Positions 10,804-19,990 of a stretch of DNA of 64,000 nt are shown here, one piece after another. Position 1 is the stretch's first letter. Each line of letters begins with the position of its first letter. Below the pieces are notes generated by a model. The model saw only the letters and a program-made list of their open reading frames with translations, made no database searches and was not told the DNA's origin. The translations under genes and the position numbers were made by a program. The stretch spans positions 62,001 through 126,000 of the forward strand of contig JARBJD010000175.1 in the NCBI GenBank assembly GCA_033064195.1. The letters are read 5' to 3'. The stretch is from Blattamonas nauphoetae (taxonomy: Eukaryota; Preaxostyla; Oxymonadida).

Positions 10804-12896
10804 CCTCTGCACGCGCGTCGGGCGACGAGGAGACACTTCAAGACAGTCACATCTCACTTCAGAGCACAGTTACACATCACCACAATCAACCATGCACACA
10901 CATCGCATCTCAGTCACTTCATCCAGATCACATCACCGGGAGACTGTTGGAGAGAGTGGAAGAGTGGGAGAAGTTTGGAGCGGGAAGGCTGATCCGAGAC
11001 GGGGTAAAGTTCCGATGGATCGGCGAGAATGCGAAGGCGAGAATCGCAGAAGCAGAATGGGCACCAGGGTTTCGGGGGGAAGGAAGGAAGAAGAAAGACT
11101 ACGAGGAGCAGCTGAGGAAAGAGTTGGAGATTGGTTGTGTGAAGGCGGTGAGGAAGGAAGAGGTGGCACTCTGTCTGCCAACGTTTGTCATCCCGAAGAA
11201 GAACGGTTCGTTCCGGAAGATTCTGGATGCTACAGTCCTCAACGAGCACATCATTGTCAAACATTTCCAGATGGAAGGCATCCACACAATCGGCGAGGTG
11301 ATGAGTCAAGGCGACTGGCTGACGAGCTTGGATGTGACATCAGCCTACAGCCACATCCATGTGGAGGCGCAGCTGGGAAGGTACTTGTCCTTTCGATACC
11401 AAGGAGTTTTCTATCAGTACACAGGAATGCCGTTCGGTCTGGCGACGGCTCCCAGGACATTCACCAAAGTGATGAGGGCGGCTGTAGTTCAGTTGAGGAG
11501 GGAGCTTGGGATGAGGGTGGTGTTCTACTTAGACGATATCTTGCTCTTCGAGAAGAGGCAAGAAGAGAGCGTGAGGAAGACGAGGCAAGCAGCAGACTTC
11601 CTTCAAAAGTTGGGCTTCAGGCTGTCGGAGGAGAAGTGCGAGATGGAGCCGAAGCAATCGATCACGTTCCTAGGATGGAGAATCGATTCGAACAACCTTT
11701 CCATTCAACTGACACCATCCAGAAGAGAGGGGTTGACGAAAGAGCTGAAGCAGTTCAAGTGTTTGGCGTTGAGGGGACAGGAGGTGAGGACGAGACATCT
11801 GGCGCGTCTGATCGGGGAGCTGAACTTTGTGAGGACGATGTGCCCGCAGGGCGGATTGTATCTGAGAAAGCTCATTCAGTTGAAGGACAGAGGGGTGAGG
11901 AAGGGCGGATGGACGGGAAAGCTTCGGATGTCGAAGGAGGTGTTGGGAGAGTTATCCTTCTGGGGAGCGATAGTGAAGAAGAACGAGTCGCACCCACTTC
12001 ACAAGCCCCCAGCCCAGGCATCAATCGAAACAGACGCATGCGATCTTGGTTGGGGAGCATGCGTGAGAATCTCGCACGAAAGTTTCAATTTCTTCGGGAC
12101 ATGGAGAGGAAAGATGAAAGCGATGTCCATCAATGCGAAGGAGACAGCCGCGGTAGAGCGAGGACTGAAGAAAGCGAAGTGGTTGTGGGAGGAGAGGAAG
12201 ATCAGGTTCGTTGGCCTGAAAACGGACAACACCTCAGCGATGTTCAATATCAAGAAGGGGAAGGCAGGGAAGAGACTTGTGGGAGTGACAAGGTCGGTCT
12301 TCAGGAGGCAGGAGAAGTTGGGGTTGAGGATAGTCCAGGTCGAACACATCAGAGGGATCGAGAACGGGACAGCGGACAGATTGAGCCGAATGTCTCCGCA
12401 CGGAGAGTTCGCTATGAGAAGAGATGTTCTAGAAGATGTGCTGAAGGAGTGGAAGACGGAGATCGACGTGGATGCGTTCGCAACCAGAGCCAACAGGAAG
12501 TGCGAGCGCTATTGGTCAAAGGAGGAGGAGGAAGGGGCAGAAGCGAGAGACGCATTCGCAAGAAACTGGTTTTCGACGACGATTCTCTTCCTCCATCCCC
12601 CGATCCTTCTCGTGGGTCGTGTGGTGAAGAAGATGGAGATGGACGGGTCGAGAGGTGTACTGGTGTCGCCGAACTGGAAGGGGCAGTCGTGGGAGATGAG
12701 ACTGAGGGGACTCGAGTTGAAGCACAAGGTAGTGGGAACGTACGAGGAGACGATGGAGCCGCTGGCAAGCACATCGTTGTGCCAACTGCCTCCGGGGGAG
12801 GTCAGAGTCTCGTATATCGACGCGACACAATCGAAGAGGCACGGATCCGGCGAGAGGCGGGGCTCCTCTTCTTCAGGTCCATCCACCACCATTTGA
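10704..12896 (+). CDS. DIRS ORF2, reverse transcriptase and RNase H
   Basis: A 730-codon frame starting at ATG 10704. RT motifs are clear: FRKILDATVLNEH at about 11212, the SLDVTSAYSHI block at about 11326, GMPFGLATAPRTFTK at about 11428, and the catalytic FYLDDILLF at about 11523-11549. A connection region of DIRS/Ty3 type follows (LARLIGELNFVR at about 11803). The RNase H region has ETDACDLGWGA at about 12027, a NAKETAAV helix and LKTDNTSAM. The product copies element RNA into DNA. It overlaps ORF1 and runs in parallel with the third open frame for its whole length. Confidence 0.9.
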   Translation: MEDAPQQTNTETITQAVPSEEGWRERTGRREDLASARASGDEETLQDSHISLQSTVTHHHNQPCTHIASQSLHPDHITGRLLERVEEWEKFGAGRLIRDGVKFRWIGENAKARIAEAEWAPGFRGEGRKKKDYEEQLRKELEIGCVKAVRKEEVALCLPTFVIPKKNGSFRKILDATVLNEHIIVKHFQMEGIHTIGEVMSQGDWLTSLDVTSAYSHIHVEAQLGRYLSFRYQGVFYQYTGMPFGLATAPRTFTKVMRAAVVQLRRELGMRVVFYLDDILLFEKRQEESVRKTRQAADFLQKLGFRLSEEKCEMEPKQSITFLGWRIDSNNLSIQLTPSRREGLTKELKQFKCLALRGQEVRTRHLARLIGELNFVRTMCPQGGLYLRKLIQLKDRGVRKGGWTGKLRMSKEVLGELSFWGAIVKKNESHPLHKPPAQASIETDACDLGWGACVRISHESFNFFGTWRGKMKAMSINAKETAAVERGLKKAKWLWEERKIRFVGLKTDNTSAMFNIKKGKAGKRLVGVTRSVFRRQEKLGLRIVQVEHIRGIENGTADRLSRMSPHGEFAMRRDVLEDVLKEWKTEIDVDAFATRANRKCERYWSKEEEEGAEARDAFARNWFSTTILFLHPPILLVGRVVKKMEMDGSRGVLVSPNWKGQSWEMRLRGLELKHKVVGTYEETMEPLASTSLCQLPPGEVRVSYIDATQSKRHGSGERRGSSSSGPSTTI

Positions 12897-14113
12897 AAGT
12901 CGATGGGAGAGTGACAGCGATCATCGAGAGAACGTACAAGAATGTGAACTTGTGGAGAAGAGCTTGGGGGTGGTTTGCAGAGTTCTGTGGGGAGCGAGGG
13001 AGTAGAGCGAGAGACATTGCGGGGGAGCAGACACAGATCACCACTATCGTGATGTCCTTCCTGGTCTGGCTTACAGAGAAAGAGCCACCTCACAGTTCGT
13101 TCCCGTCCACAGCGGAGACAATTATCCGAATGTCATTGCAGGCGACGCATCCGCTCCTTGGAGGCGATCACTCACCGAACAAGTACTTTCGGTGGGTACA
13201 CTCGAAGCTGGTAGAAGTGAAGAAGAGCAGCCCCAAATACGAGACGATGTGGTCGATCAACATGATCCTCCACTGGGCAGCACTGTCAGCCCGATGCAGG
13301 ATCGGCGAAGTGATCCAGAGGAGAGCGATTGTACTCGTGCTGGCGTACACTCTCCTGAGAAGGGCGGAGTTGTGTTCTGTGACGTGGGAGGATGTGAGCT
13401 GGAAGATGGCAACAGCCGAGTCATCGGAACCATCGAGTGCGGAGATCAGAGTGCTTGTCAAGACGGATAAGACGGCCATGCGCTCGAGATACGTGAAGGA
13501 TGAAGGGGGCAGCGCGATCTCGCCGTTCGTGGCGTTGAAAAACCACTGTGAGTTCTCCAAGAGGTGGAGGGAGTCCAACAGCTTCATGCGGAACGTTGAT
13601 CCGTCAGCTGTTTGGATCTCGTTCACAACAGGAAGGAAACTCACCCAAAGTCAGGTAGCGCTGGAGGTCCAGCGGGCCCTCGCTGCTGCGAAGGTTCCGA
13701 GGGAGTACAGGCCCTACTCCATAAAACACGCAGCCGTGTCTTACCTCGATCAGGTTGCCAGGGTCGAGCACAGGCAGATCAAGGCGTGGGCAGGATGGAG
13801 GAAAGAGTCCCAGATGATTGACACGACGTACTCGCAACCAATCGTGCATGGAGGAGAGATGGAGGACCGCGCGAAGAGATGGTGGCAGTCGCTCCGGGCC
13901 ATCCCCGGAGCGAGTCACGGTCTTGGGGACGATGCAGAGGAACGGCTGATGAAATCGCTCGTGGACGAGCAGTTCCGAGACATCGTCGATATGATCCAGA
14001 GGAAGGGATTACTTGAGCGAGAGCAGACGGACGTGGGAGTCGGTCCAAGTGAAGAGGGGGAATCGGATGAGGAGTCCGACGAGGGAGATGAGGAAGAAGG
14101 CGAGGATGAGTAG
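12791..14113 (+). CDS. DIRS tyrosine recombinase
   Basis: The recombinase lies at the end of a frame that is open from 10484 to 14113; the start of the mature product is not visible and no ATG was chosen. Recognisable parts are an N-terminal SAM-like helical region (about 12880-13200) and the catalytic domain. That domain has the first Arg in TLLRRAELCSVTW (about 13347), the SIKHAAVSYL box (about 13719), the WAGWRKE helix and the Tyr in IDTTYSQP (about 13817). The C-terminus is a run of Glu/Asp. It would integrate the circular DNA intermediate. The antisense track in this area is a composition shadow. Confidence 0.85.
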   Translation, partial: SGGGQSLVYRRDTIEEARIRREAGLLFFRSIHHHLKVDGRVTAIIERTYKNVNLWRRAWGWFAEFCGERGSRARDIAGEQTQITTIVMSFLVWLTEKEPPHSSFPSTAETIIRMSLQATHPLLGGDHSPNKYFRWVHSKLVEVKKSSPKYETMWSINMILHWAALSARCRIGEVIQRRAIVLVLAYTLLRRAELCSVTWEDVSWKMATAESSEPSSAEIRVLVKTDKTAMRSRYVKDEGGSAISPFVALKNHCEFSKRWRESNSFMRNVDPSAVWISFTTGRKLTQSQVALEVQRALAAAKVPREYRPYSIKHAAVSYLDQVARVEHRQIKAWAGWRKESQMIDTTYSQPIVHGGEMEDRAKRWWQSLRAIPGASHGLGDDAEERLMKSLVDEQFRDIVDMIQRKGLLEREQTDVGVGPSEEGESDEESDEGDEEEGEDE

Positions 14114-14140
14114 GCGGGAAGAGAGAGGAAAGGAGTAGGG

Positions 14141-14691
14141 AGTGGGCTGCGAGTCTCGCCACAGGCTTGAGACACCGCACTACTCGTCATCTTGATTGTC
14201 GGGAGAGGAGAGAGGGAGTGGGCTGCGAGTCTCGCCACAGGCTTGAGACACCGCACTACTCGTCATCTTGATTGTCGGGAGCGGAGAGAGGGAGTGGGCT
14301 GCGAGTCTCGCCACAGGCTTGAGACACCGCACTACTCGTCATCTTGATTGTCGGGAGCGGAGAGAGGGAGTGGGCTGCGAGTCTCGCCACAGGCTTGAGA
14401 CACCGCACTACTCGTCATCTTGATTGTCGGGAGCGGAGAGAGGGAGTGGGCTGCGAGTCTCGCCACAGGCTTGAGACACCGCACTACTCGTCATCTTGAT
14501 TGTCGGGAGCGGAGAGAGGGAGTGGGCTGCGAGTCTCGCCACAGGCTTGAGACACCGCACTACTCGTCATCTTGATTGTCGGGAGCGGAGAGAGGGAGTG
14601 GGCTGCGAGTCTCGCCACAGGCTTGAGACACCGCACTACTCGTCATCTTGATTGTCGGGAGCGGAGAGAGAGAGTGGGCTGCGAGTCTCTT
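14141..14691 (+). repeat. 76-bp tandem repeat array, seven copies and a partial eighth
   Basis: Units starting AGTGGGCTGCGAGTCTC begin at 14141, 14217, 14293, 14369, 14445, 14521, 14597 and, truncated, 14673. Copies are almost identical; a G/A to C change in GGGAGAGGAG versus GGGAGCGGAG marks the first unit. The array lies between the recombinase stop and the ICR. The first unit follows the stop codon by about 30 bp. Confidence 0.95.
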
Positions 14692-14696
14692 TAAGT

Positions 14697-14790
14697 CTCA
14701 ACAGAGACTGGGAGACGAGCCCAGTTGTGTATGGCTTGACCGAAGGGAAAGCCTTTATAACAACAGGCTCGTCTCCCAGTCGACAAGAGG
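14697..14790 (+). repeat. Internal complementary region (ICR) of the DIRS element
   Basis: 14697-14754 is the reverse complement of the left end (9477-9534). It is followed at once by TTTATAACAACAGGCTCGTC, the reverse complement of the right tip (14950-14978). The two element ends are thus joined head to head inside the element, which defines the DIRS ICR. Confidence 0.88.
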
Positions 14791-14895
14791 GCTGCCACAC
14801 TTCGGCGGTCACTCGAAACGTCTCCGCGTGCGAAAGCCCGGAGACGGATAAAGAAGGAGCGATTGGCGCTCGTAACATTCATTTCTTAACGCTTT

Positions 14896-14978
14896 TCTTT
14901 GACCACCCATCATTTCACCCCTTTCGGGCCGGTCCGGACATCTCAACAGAGACTGGGAGACGAGCCTGTTGTTATAAA
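14896..14978 (-). repeat. Right inverted terminal repeat of the DIRS element
   Basis: Reverse complement of 9509-9577, with a short unique right extension TGTTGTTATAAA whose complement is found in the ICR. Confidence 0.85.
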
Positions 14979-15270
14979 AAACAGACAGAAACCAGCTAAC
15001 TTTTCCGATCGTTTTGTGACTTCTTTCGAACTGCTTTGTTTCTTTGGGATCTTTGTTGGCTCTAGTATCACTTCATCGTTTGCCAGTACTGATGCCAATC
15101 TCTCCCATTCTCCCTCCCAAGCTCTCACTGCTCCGAAATGGAAGGTGTCGGTTGTCACCCTTCCTCGCTGTTTGTGAAGATGTCGTGATTTACTGATTGT
15201 TCATTAAATTGATCCCCTCTTCACGATTCATTCCAATCATGAGATCGCATTTCAGAAACCATCGCTCATC
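14979..15270 (+). other. Displaced 3' flank of the ARM-family fragment at 9084-9470
   Basis: This stretch aligns with 29082-29370, the sequence just after the stop of the intact paralogue. Shared blocks include AAACAGACA, CTCACTGCTCCGAAAT, CTTCCTCGCTGTTTGTGAA and ATCATGAGATC(G/A)CATTTCAGAAAC. It is not element DNA; it was pushed 5.5 kb away by the DIRS insertion. The rest, 15271-16704, has no supported gene. Confidence 0.8.
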
Positions 15271-16064
15271 GACCATCATCGTCAACACTTCGGAAAGGCA
15301 GAAGAACGAATTGGATGTTGATCCACACGAACCAATGACTCCTCACCAGGGTTCAAAATGTCCATCGTGCCCAGATCATTTCAATATTCTCGTTTGAATT
15401 TTATTATTCCAGGTAAACAGCGGTTTCCAAGTGGAAGAACTAGATAAGAAGTCTCAAACATTTTGAATTGTGAAGCGGAAGGACCGATCTTTTTGAGTTG
15501 CTTGCTTTGTCATGGTCTTCCAGTAGATCATAAAACTGTGAAAAGAAACAACCTTCTGAACTCCTTTTCTGCTTGATTTTGCAGTGTTGGATGAATATGT
15601 TTGTTTGTACGACAAGAAAAACGTTATTGAAAAATGAGCCTGTTCTGAGGGAGAGATTGGTCCAGATCCCTTCAAAACTGCATAAAAAGGAGAAAAAAAG
15701 AACAATTAGTTTGTTCGACCATCAGATTCTTTGATGAAAACATACAAAAGAGACCATCCTTGAGATCGTCTGAATTTTACGAGAGGACGCTGTCTGCCGG
15801 AATTTCCGAAGTAGAAAAGTCTTTCATGATATTGTAATGAGTTGTTTCCTCATCTGAATCATATCATCATTCCCCATTACGATTGTGAACTCTGCCCATT
15901 ATTAGTCGTTTTCACCTCGAAATTGACACTTGTGAAATTAGAAATGTATAACAGTGAAATGAAAAAAATGACACTACTACTCTGAGGAGTGTTGTAGCAC
16001 CACTAGGATCCTCTGTGTATACGAACGGAGTGGATCATCGTGAGAACATCGTGCGGGGATCGCG

Positions 16065-16113
16065 GCCTCGTGCGGTTTATCGGAAGACCTGTCCGAAAAA
16101 GACCGCACGAGGC
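16065..16113. repeat. Perfect 12-bp inverted repeat (hairpin)
   Basis: GCCTCGTGCGGT at 16065-16076 pairs with ACCGCACGAGGC at 16102-16113 across a 25-base loop. It stands alone in a 1.4-kb stretch without a gene. A TTCGAA-type tRNA T-loop word next to it does not extend into a tRNA. Confidence 0.6.
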
Positions 16114-16704
16114 AGGTTTCGAACCCTGCTCCTCACTCTCCCCGTCGAAGAGAGAAACGGAAAGACGAGATGAAGCGTGACACAATCTGCCGTCGAAACG
16201 ATGCCTCTCTTCAGCTGAAAACCTTCCAAAAGAATGCACACCATCGCAATCGACAAAAAACACCTTTCTGAGATTTGGCTGGCTTCGAAGAGTGCCACAC
16301 CATTCTCTGCCATCCCCACCAGATTCTCTGACCACACTTGGTTGAACACACACACCTGTGGATGTGCTTGGTGGAAAGAGAGGGAACGAAGAGGGATGGA
16401 TTGGGAGGAGAATTGGGATTTGGGAGGGACATGCGATGTCTCTTTTTCGAACTCGTACACTTTACTGGATCGGCTTGTCATCTCCCATGTTCAAGAACTA
16501 CCGCTTTTGTTGCTCACTTCAACCCCGATCATCTGCCACTCTTCTTTGTCAATGTCATACCTTCGAATCTGTTTTAGTTGTTTAAGATCATTTTATTCTC
16601 ATTTCAAGATTCAGAAAAAAACAGAGACAAAAATAGATACGCTAAAATAAGTAACTGTACTCAATCCACATCCTTCACACTGCTTTCATTAATCTCAACT
16701 TGAA

Positions 16705-19700
16705 TTGATTAATCACAACAATCCAATGTCTGGGAATGCTTCTACAGCATCCACTGATCCATATGATTCTCTGTTGGAGCGCGACAACGTGAAAACATTA
16801 AGATCGTTCGTCGCTTCGAAATGCGAAGCTGGAGAAGAGGTTGAGTGGAAGGTCTGCATTTACTTTTTGATTAATTGCGATTTCGTATCTCTGGATTCTT
16901 AACTCTGTTTTCTGTTTGGTTTCAGGATTTGATGGAATGGTTCGTGTGTGCTGTGATCGGACTTGAATCGGCAATTTCGGAAAGCAACGGGTCGTTTTGG
17001 TTTGATTGGGATGATGTTGTGGTTGATGGATTTGGAACAGCTCGGATTAGTTTGTCTCTTCTTCTCGACTTTCTTCTTTTCAGTTCTCTCCGCCTCGCAT
17101 TCGGATTCATCCCCTCCCCACTCCCCACAATCCTTCTCCGATGGCATCGTTAGCCTTTCCTTACTTTTCCTTACTTTGATTGATACAATCTCAACATCAA
17201 ATTGCCTCTCAAAACGCATTGAACCATACTTTCGAAAGAATCTGAGTCGTGTTGTCATTCGCCATTTCGTCCATCATCTCGTCAACACTGGTCAGCTTGT
17301 CCCCGGTCGTGACCCATCCAAGTTGGAAGAGCTGGTCTATTCCTACTTCGACAGAGACACCTCTTTCGTTGACTGGATGTCAACGGATCGTGATGGGTTG
17401 TTGGAGCATTTGTTGTCGATCTCGAGATCCACATCTGTGTTTCTATTATTCCATGCAAAAAGCCTTGTGAATCGCATCAATTGGGCGTCGAATCAAGACG
17501 TATATTTTCTCTTACCACAATACCGCACATTCACAGAACTTCTCGAACCTGAGGTTGTTAAAATGAGCAAACAGTTCGATTCAGACATTTTTCAAGAAGC
17601 AACTCGAATTTCTGAGTGGAAGGAGTTTCTGCAGAAAGTGGCAGGCGGAGATGAAGTTGAGGAGTTTTTTGAACTTTTGGACTTCGATTTTCAGAATGAC
17701 ACATCGTTCCTCAAATTGCCGTTCTTCCGACCGACGCTTCTCTCGCTCCAAGCGAAGTTCCAACAATTGGCATCGTCGTTGTTAGAGACAGCGGGCAGTT
17801 CGACATCGTCTCCACATTCGTCGCACTCTTCTCACCACACCTCCCTCGAAGCACACTTCGACTCTTCTCTTCGGACTCACTCGTCGTCATCACACTTCAA
17901 ACAGGAATCACTCCAACTTCTGAACATCCTTCACTCCCTCCTCACCTCACCTCTCCCTTCTTCTCGCCGGAAATACTCTCCACCTGACTTTACCGATCGT
18001 AAGCTCCATCTCATTCAACAAGATCACGTCAATCCCGATGAGAAATTCGACTCTTCCCTCTTCGACGAGGTTGACAACGAGAAACTTGTTCGTTCGCTCG
18101 TTCGCTGTCGCTCTGTCTGTCGACTCGTTGGTATTGAAGTATGCATTCGCGACTTTCCAGTATTCGTCGATCGATGTGTCTCTGTTCTTCACACCACCGA
18201 CACTAATGTTCGAATGGCTGCGTTAGACCTCTTCATGAAGATTCCACCCACATTGTCAACCATTTCCCAGCTGCCTCGTTGGTGGAATCGACTCCGCTCT
18301 TCCTTTCGCGATGGTCAATATGAGGAGCAATTATGCCTGATTAGGATTTCGGCAATCTGGATCGGTGTCCCAATGAAATTAGGTTCTCTGCCGCCATTTC
18401 CAGCCAAAGAATTCGATTGGGATGGAATGATTCATGCGTCATTGATCGACGATAACATCTTTATCCTCTCCATCGATCTCCTCGAAAAACTCCGGCATAG
18501 CATGATCAAAATCATGGATTCGGCAGCCGAAGTGACCGACATCATCCTCTCATTTGAGCAATGCCAACATGCCGTCAAACGAATCGTCCACCTTTTCCAA
18601 TACGAAAACATCCAGCAGTACTCTTCTCCTCACTACCTGAAAAGTCTCCTTTCATATTGTGTTCTGATCTCTCTTCAATTGAATCGTGATTTTCCTCCCG
18701 TTCTCACACCCTTCATCATTGAACGCCCAAAACTTGATCCCAATCATCTTACTCATTTAGAGCAACAATTTCTCTTTCTCTGTCACTCCTCTCTCAACCC
18801 ACACAAACCACACCAGCCTCCCATCGACCTCATCTTCGAGCGAACACTCCGAACGCGCCCGCTCGAATTCTTCATACCTTCCAGTCATCCAGATTACGAC
18901 TTTCCACCCACTCTCCTCAACACTTCGTTGTGTGGGTTTCATGCGCTCTGTCGACGAGGAGTGCATCTCAATCTGATGGAAACAGACTTTATGAGACGCG
19001 GTAATCATCTGATCAACTCGTTTTGGCTGTTTCACACTCCTCTCATCTCAGAAACCTTCAATCTCTTTCTGTTTTTCCCTCCACCGCTTGTCGTTCGTTT
19101 CTTCCTTCCCTTTCTGTCGTTGAATGAAGATTATTCATATTTTTTCGATCCGTGGAATGAAATGATGTCGTCGCTCCTTCTCACCACTGCCCCTTTCGGC
19201 GACTTGCACAGTGTGAGAGAACTGTACCGATCCGTTGGCCAATCGAGCTGTCACTGCGAAGACACTTCAACAGAATCGTGTGTCACGTCTGATTGTGAAT
19301 CGATCGAATGGCTGAACATCCCAACTGGATTCGGATCTGCTCTCGCTCTCCAAATCGAACAGCCCAATGTCATGGACAAATGTCACAAACACTCTCCCTT
19401 CGCCAAAGATATGACTAAGTTCCTGTCGGATTATACGAACAACGTGTGTGACGGAATCTGTGATGTTGCGTCTTGGATTCGAGACCTGACTCCAGCTAGT
19501 TTGAGATTTGCTTCATCATCATCTTTTCAGATGCCACGTTTCATTTGTTAGAAGAAACAACACTCAGAGACTGTCCGTGGGGGATGCTGTATGTCTTCGT
19601 CTTTCTCTCATTTCCTCAGCTCACCAGTTCCAGCGGAAGTGTCTGCCATTTTGGAGTTCGTGAAGAGAGTTGTGAGTTTGTGCAGTGTTGAGAGTGTGAT

Positions 19701-19825
19701 GGAGATGGTGCGTTTTGGGATGTTGGACATTGTGATTCGCGGAGTGTCGGAATCGTCGTTTCTGGAGGACTACGAAAACGGGATTTGTGTGATTGGGATT
19801 CTTCTTCGTTCGATTTGTGCATTTG
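16705..19825 (+). CDS. Five-exon gene for a large helical protein of unknown function (3' end uncertain)
   Basis: Exons by frame and splice signals: 16705-16851, 16926-17049, 17084-19498, 19531-19588, and 19620 to about 19825. Introns of 74, 34, 32 and 31 bp begin GT and end TTTCAG, TTTTCAG or CTCAG; each restores the frame. The protein is about 980 aa, Leu-rich and helical, with a Ser/His-rich low-complexity insert (about 17795-17900). Unit-like blocks suggest HEAT-type repeats, but no family was recognised. The GTAAGA at 19826 is a good donor, so a further exon may once have followed. Soon after, the frame runs into what looks like the start of another gene (ATG 19840), which is cut by the decayed DIRS element. 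The N-terminal ATG 16705 is the first in frame. Confidence 0.7.
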
Positions 19826-19839
19826 GTAAGAAACAAGAA

Positions 19840-19896
19840 ATGATCGACCACGACTCCTCTCGCCTTCTCTCCCAAACTGGATTGACATTCTCGGAA
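19840..19896 (+). pseudogene. 5' tip of an ARM-family gene, separated from its body by a retroelement
   Basis: ATG 19840 opens 19 codons ending LLSQTGLTFSE at the edge of the decayed DIRS element. The sequence after the far end of the element (28096) continues the same reading frame with DSSPFLNWVEDQ, an N-terminal motif of this family. This tip and the 28096-29081 body are therefore probably one host gene split by the insertion. The start is inferred; the frame also connects upstream with the preceding gene. Confidence 0.5.
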
Positions 19897-19990
19897 GGAC
19901 TTCGATAAATCTCAGTCCACAACCAAACCGGGTCCCTCAACATACGAGAGAGAGTGCCATGCATTTAATAAGGGCTGACCTAAATCAAAT
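19897..19990 (+). repeat. Left end of the decayed DIRS-type element
   Basis: Reverse complement of the 28021-28066 end region (GCCCTTATTAAATGCATGGC and CTCTCTCTCGTATGTTGA). Its tip complement also occurs at 27670-27721 in the ICR. Confidence 0.75.

Larger units (their letters stand above)
9477..14978 (+). mobile_element. DIRS-order tyrosine-recombinase retrotransposon, looks whole
   Basis: The element has the DIRS layout: left end, gag-like ORF, RT-RNase H ORF, tyrosine-recombinase ORF, tandem array, internal complementary region (ICR), right inverted end. The inverted ends match at about 9509-9577 and 14896-14966. The ICR at 14697-14790 is the reverse complement of the left tip followed directly by that of the right tip, as in the DIRS-1 model of circular-junction replication. 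No target duplication is seen, as expected for recombinase integration. The left flank is the stop codon of an ARM-family copy. The right flank (from about 14979) matches the 3' flank of the paralogue at 29.08 kb, so the limits are good to a few bases. Near-identical ends and long open frames suggest recent insertion. Confidence 0.88.

Noticed and set aside
10914-14256. Many antisense frames across the DIRS element
   Set aside because: Pro/Ser/Leu-rich mirrors of purine-rich coding DNA; RT and recombinase motifs are on the + strand.
14141-14691. CRISPR-like regular array
   Set aside because: Units are contiguous 76-bp tandem repeats without variable spacers, inside a eukaryotic retroelement.
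16003-16140. tRNA-like GGTTTCGAACC word near a hairpin
   Set aside because: No D-arm, anticodon arm or matching acceptor stem could be built on either strand.
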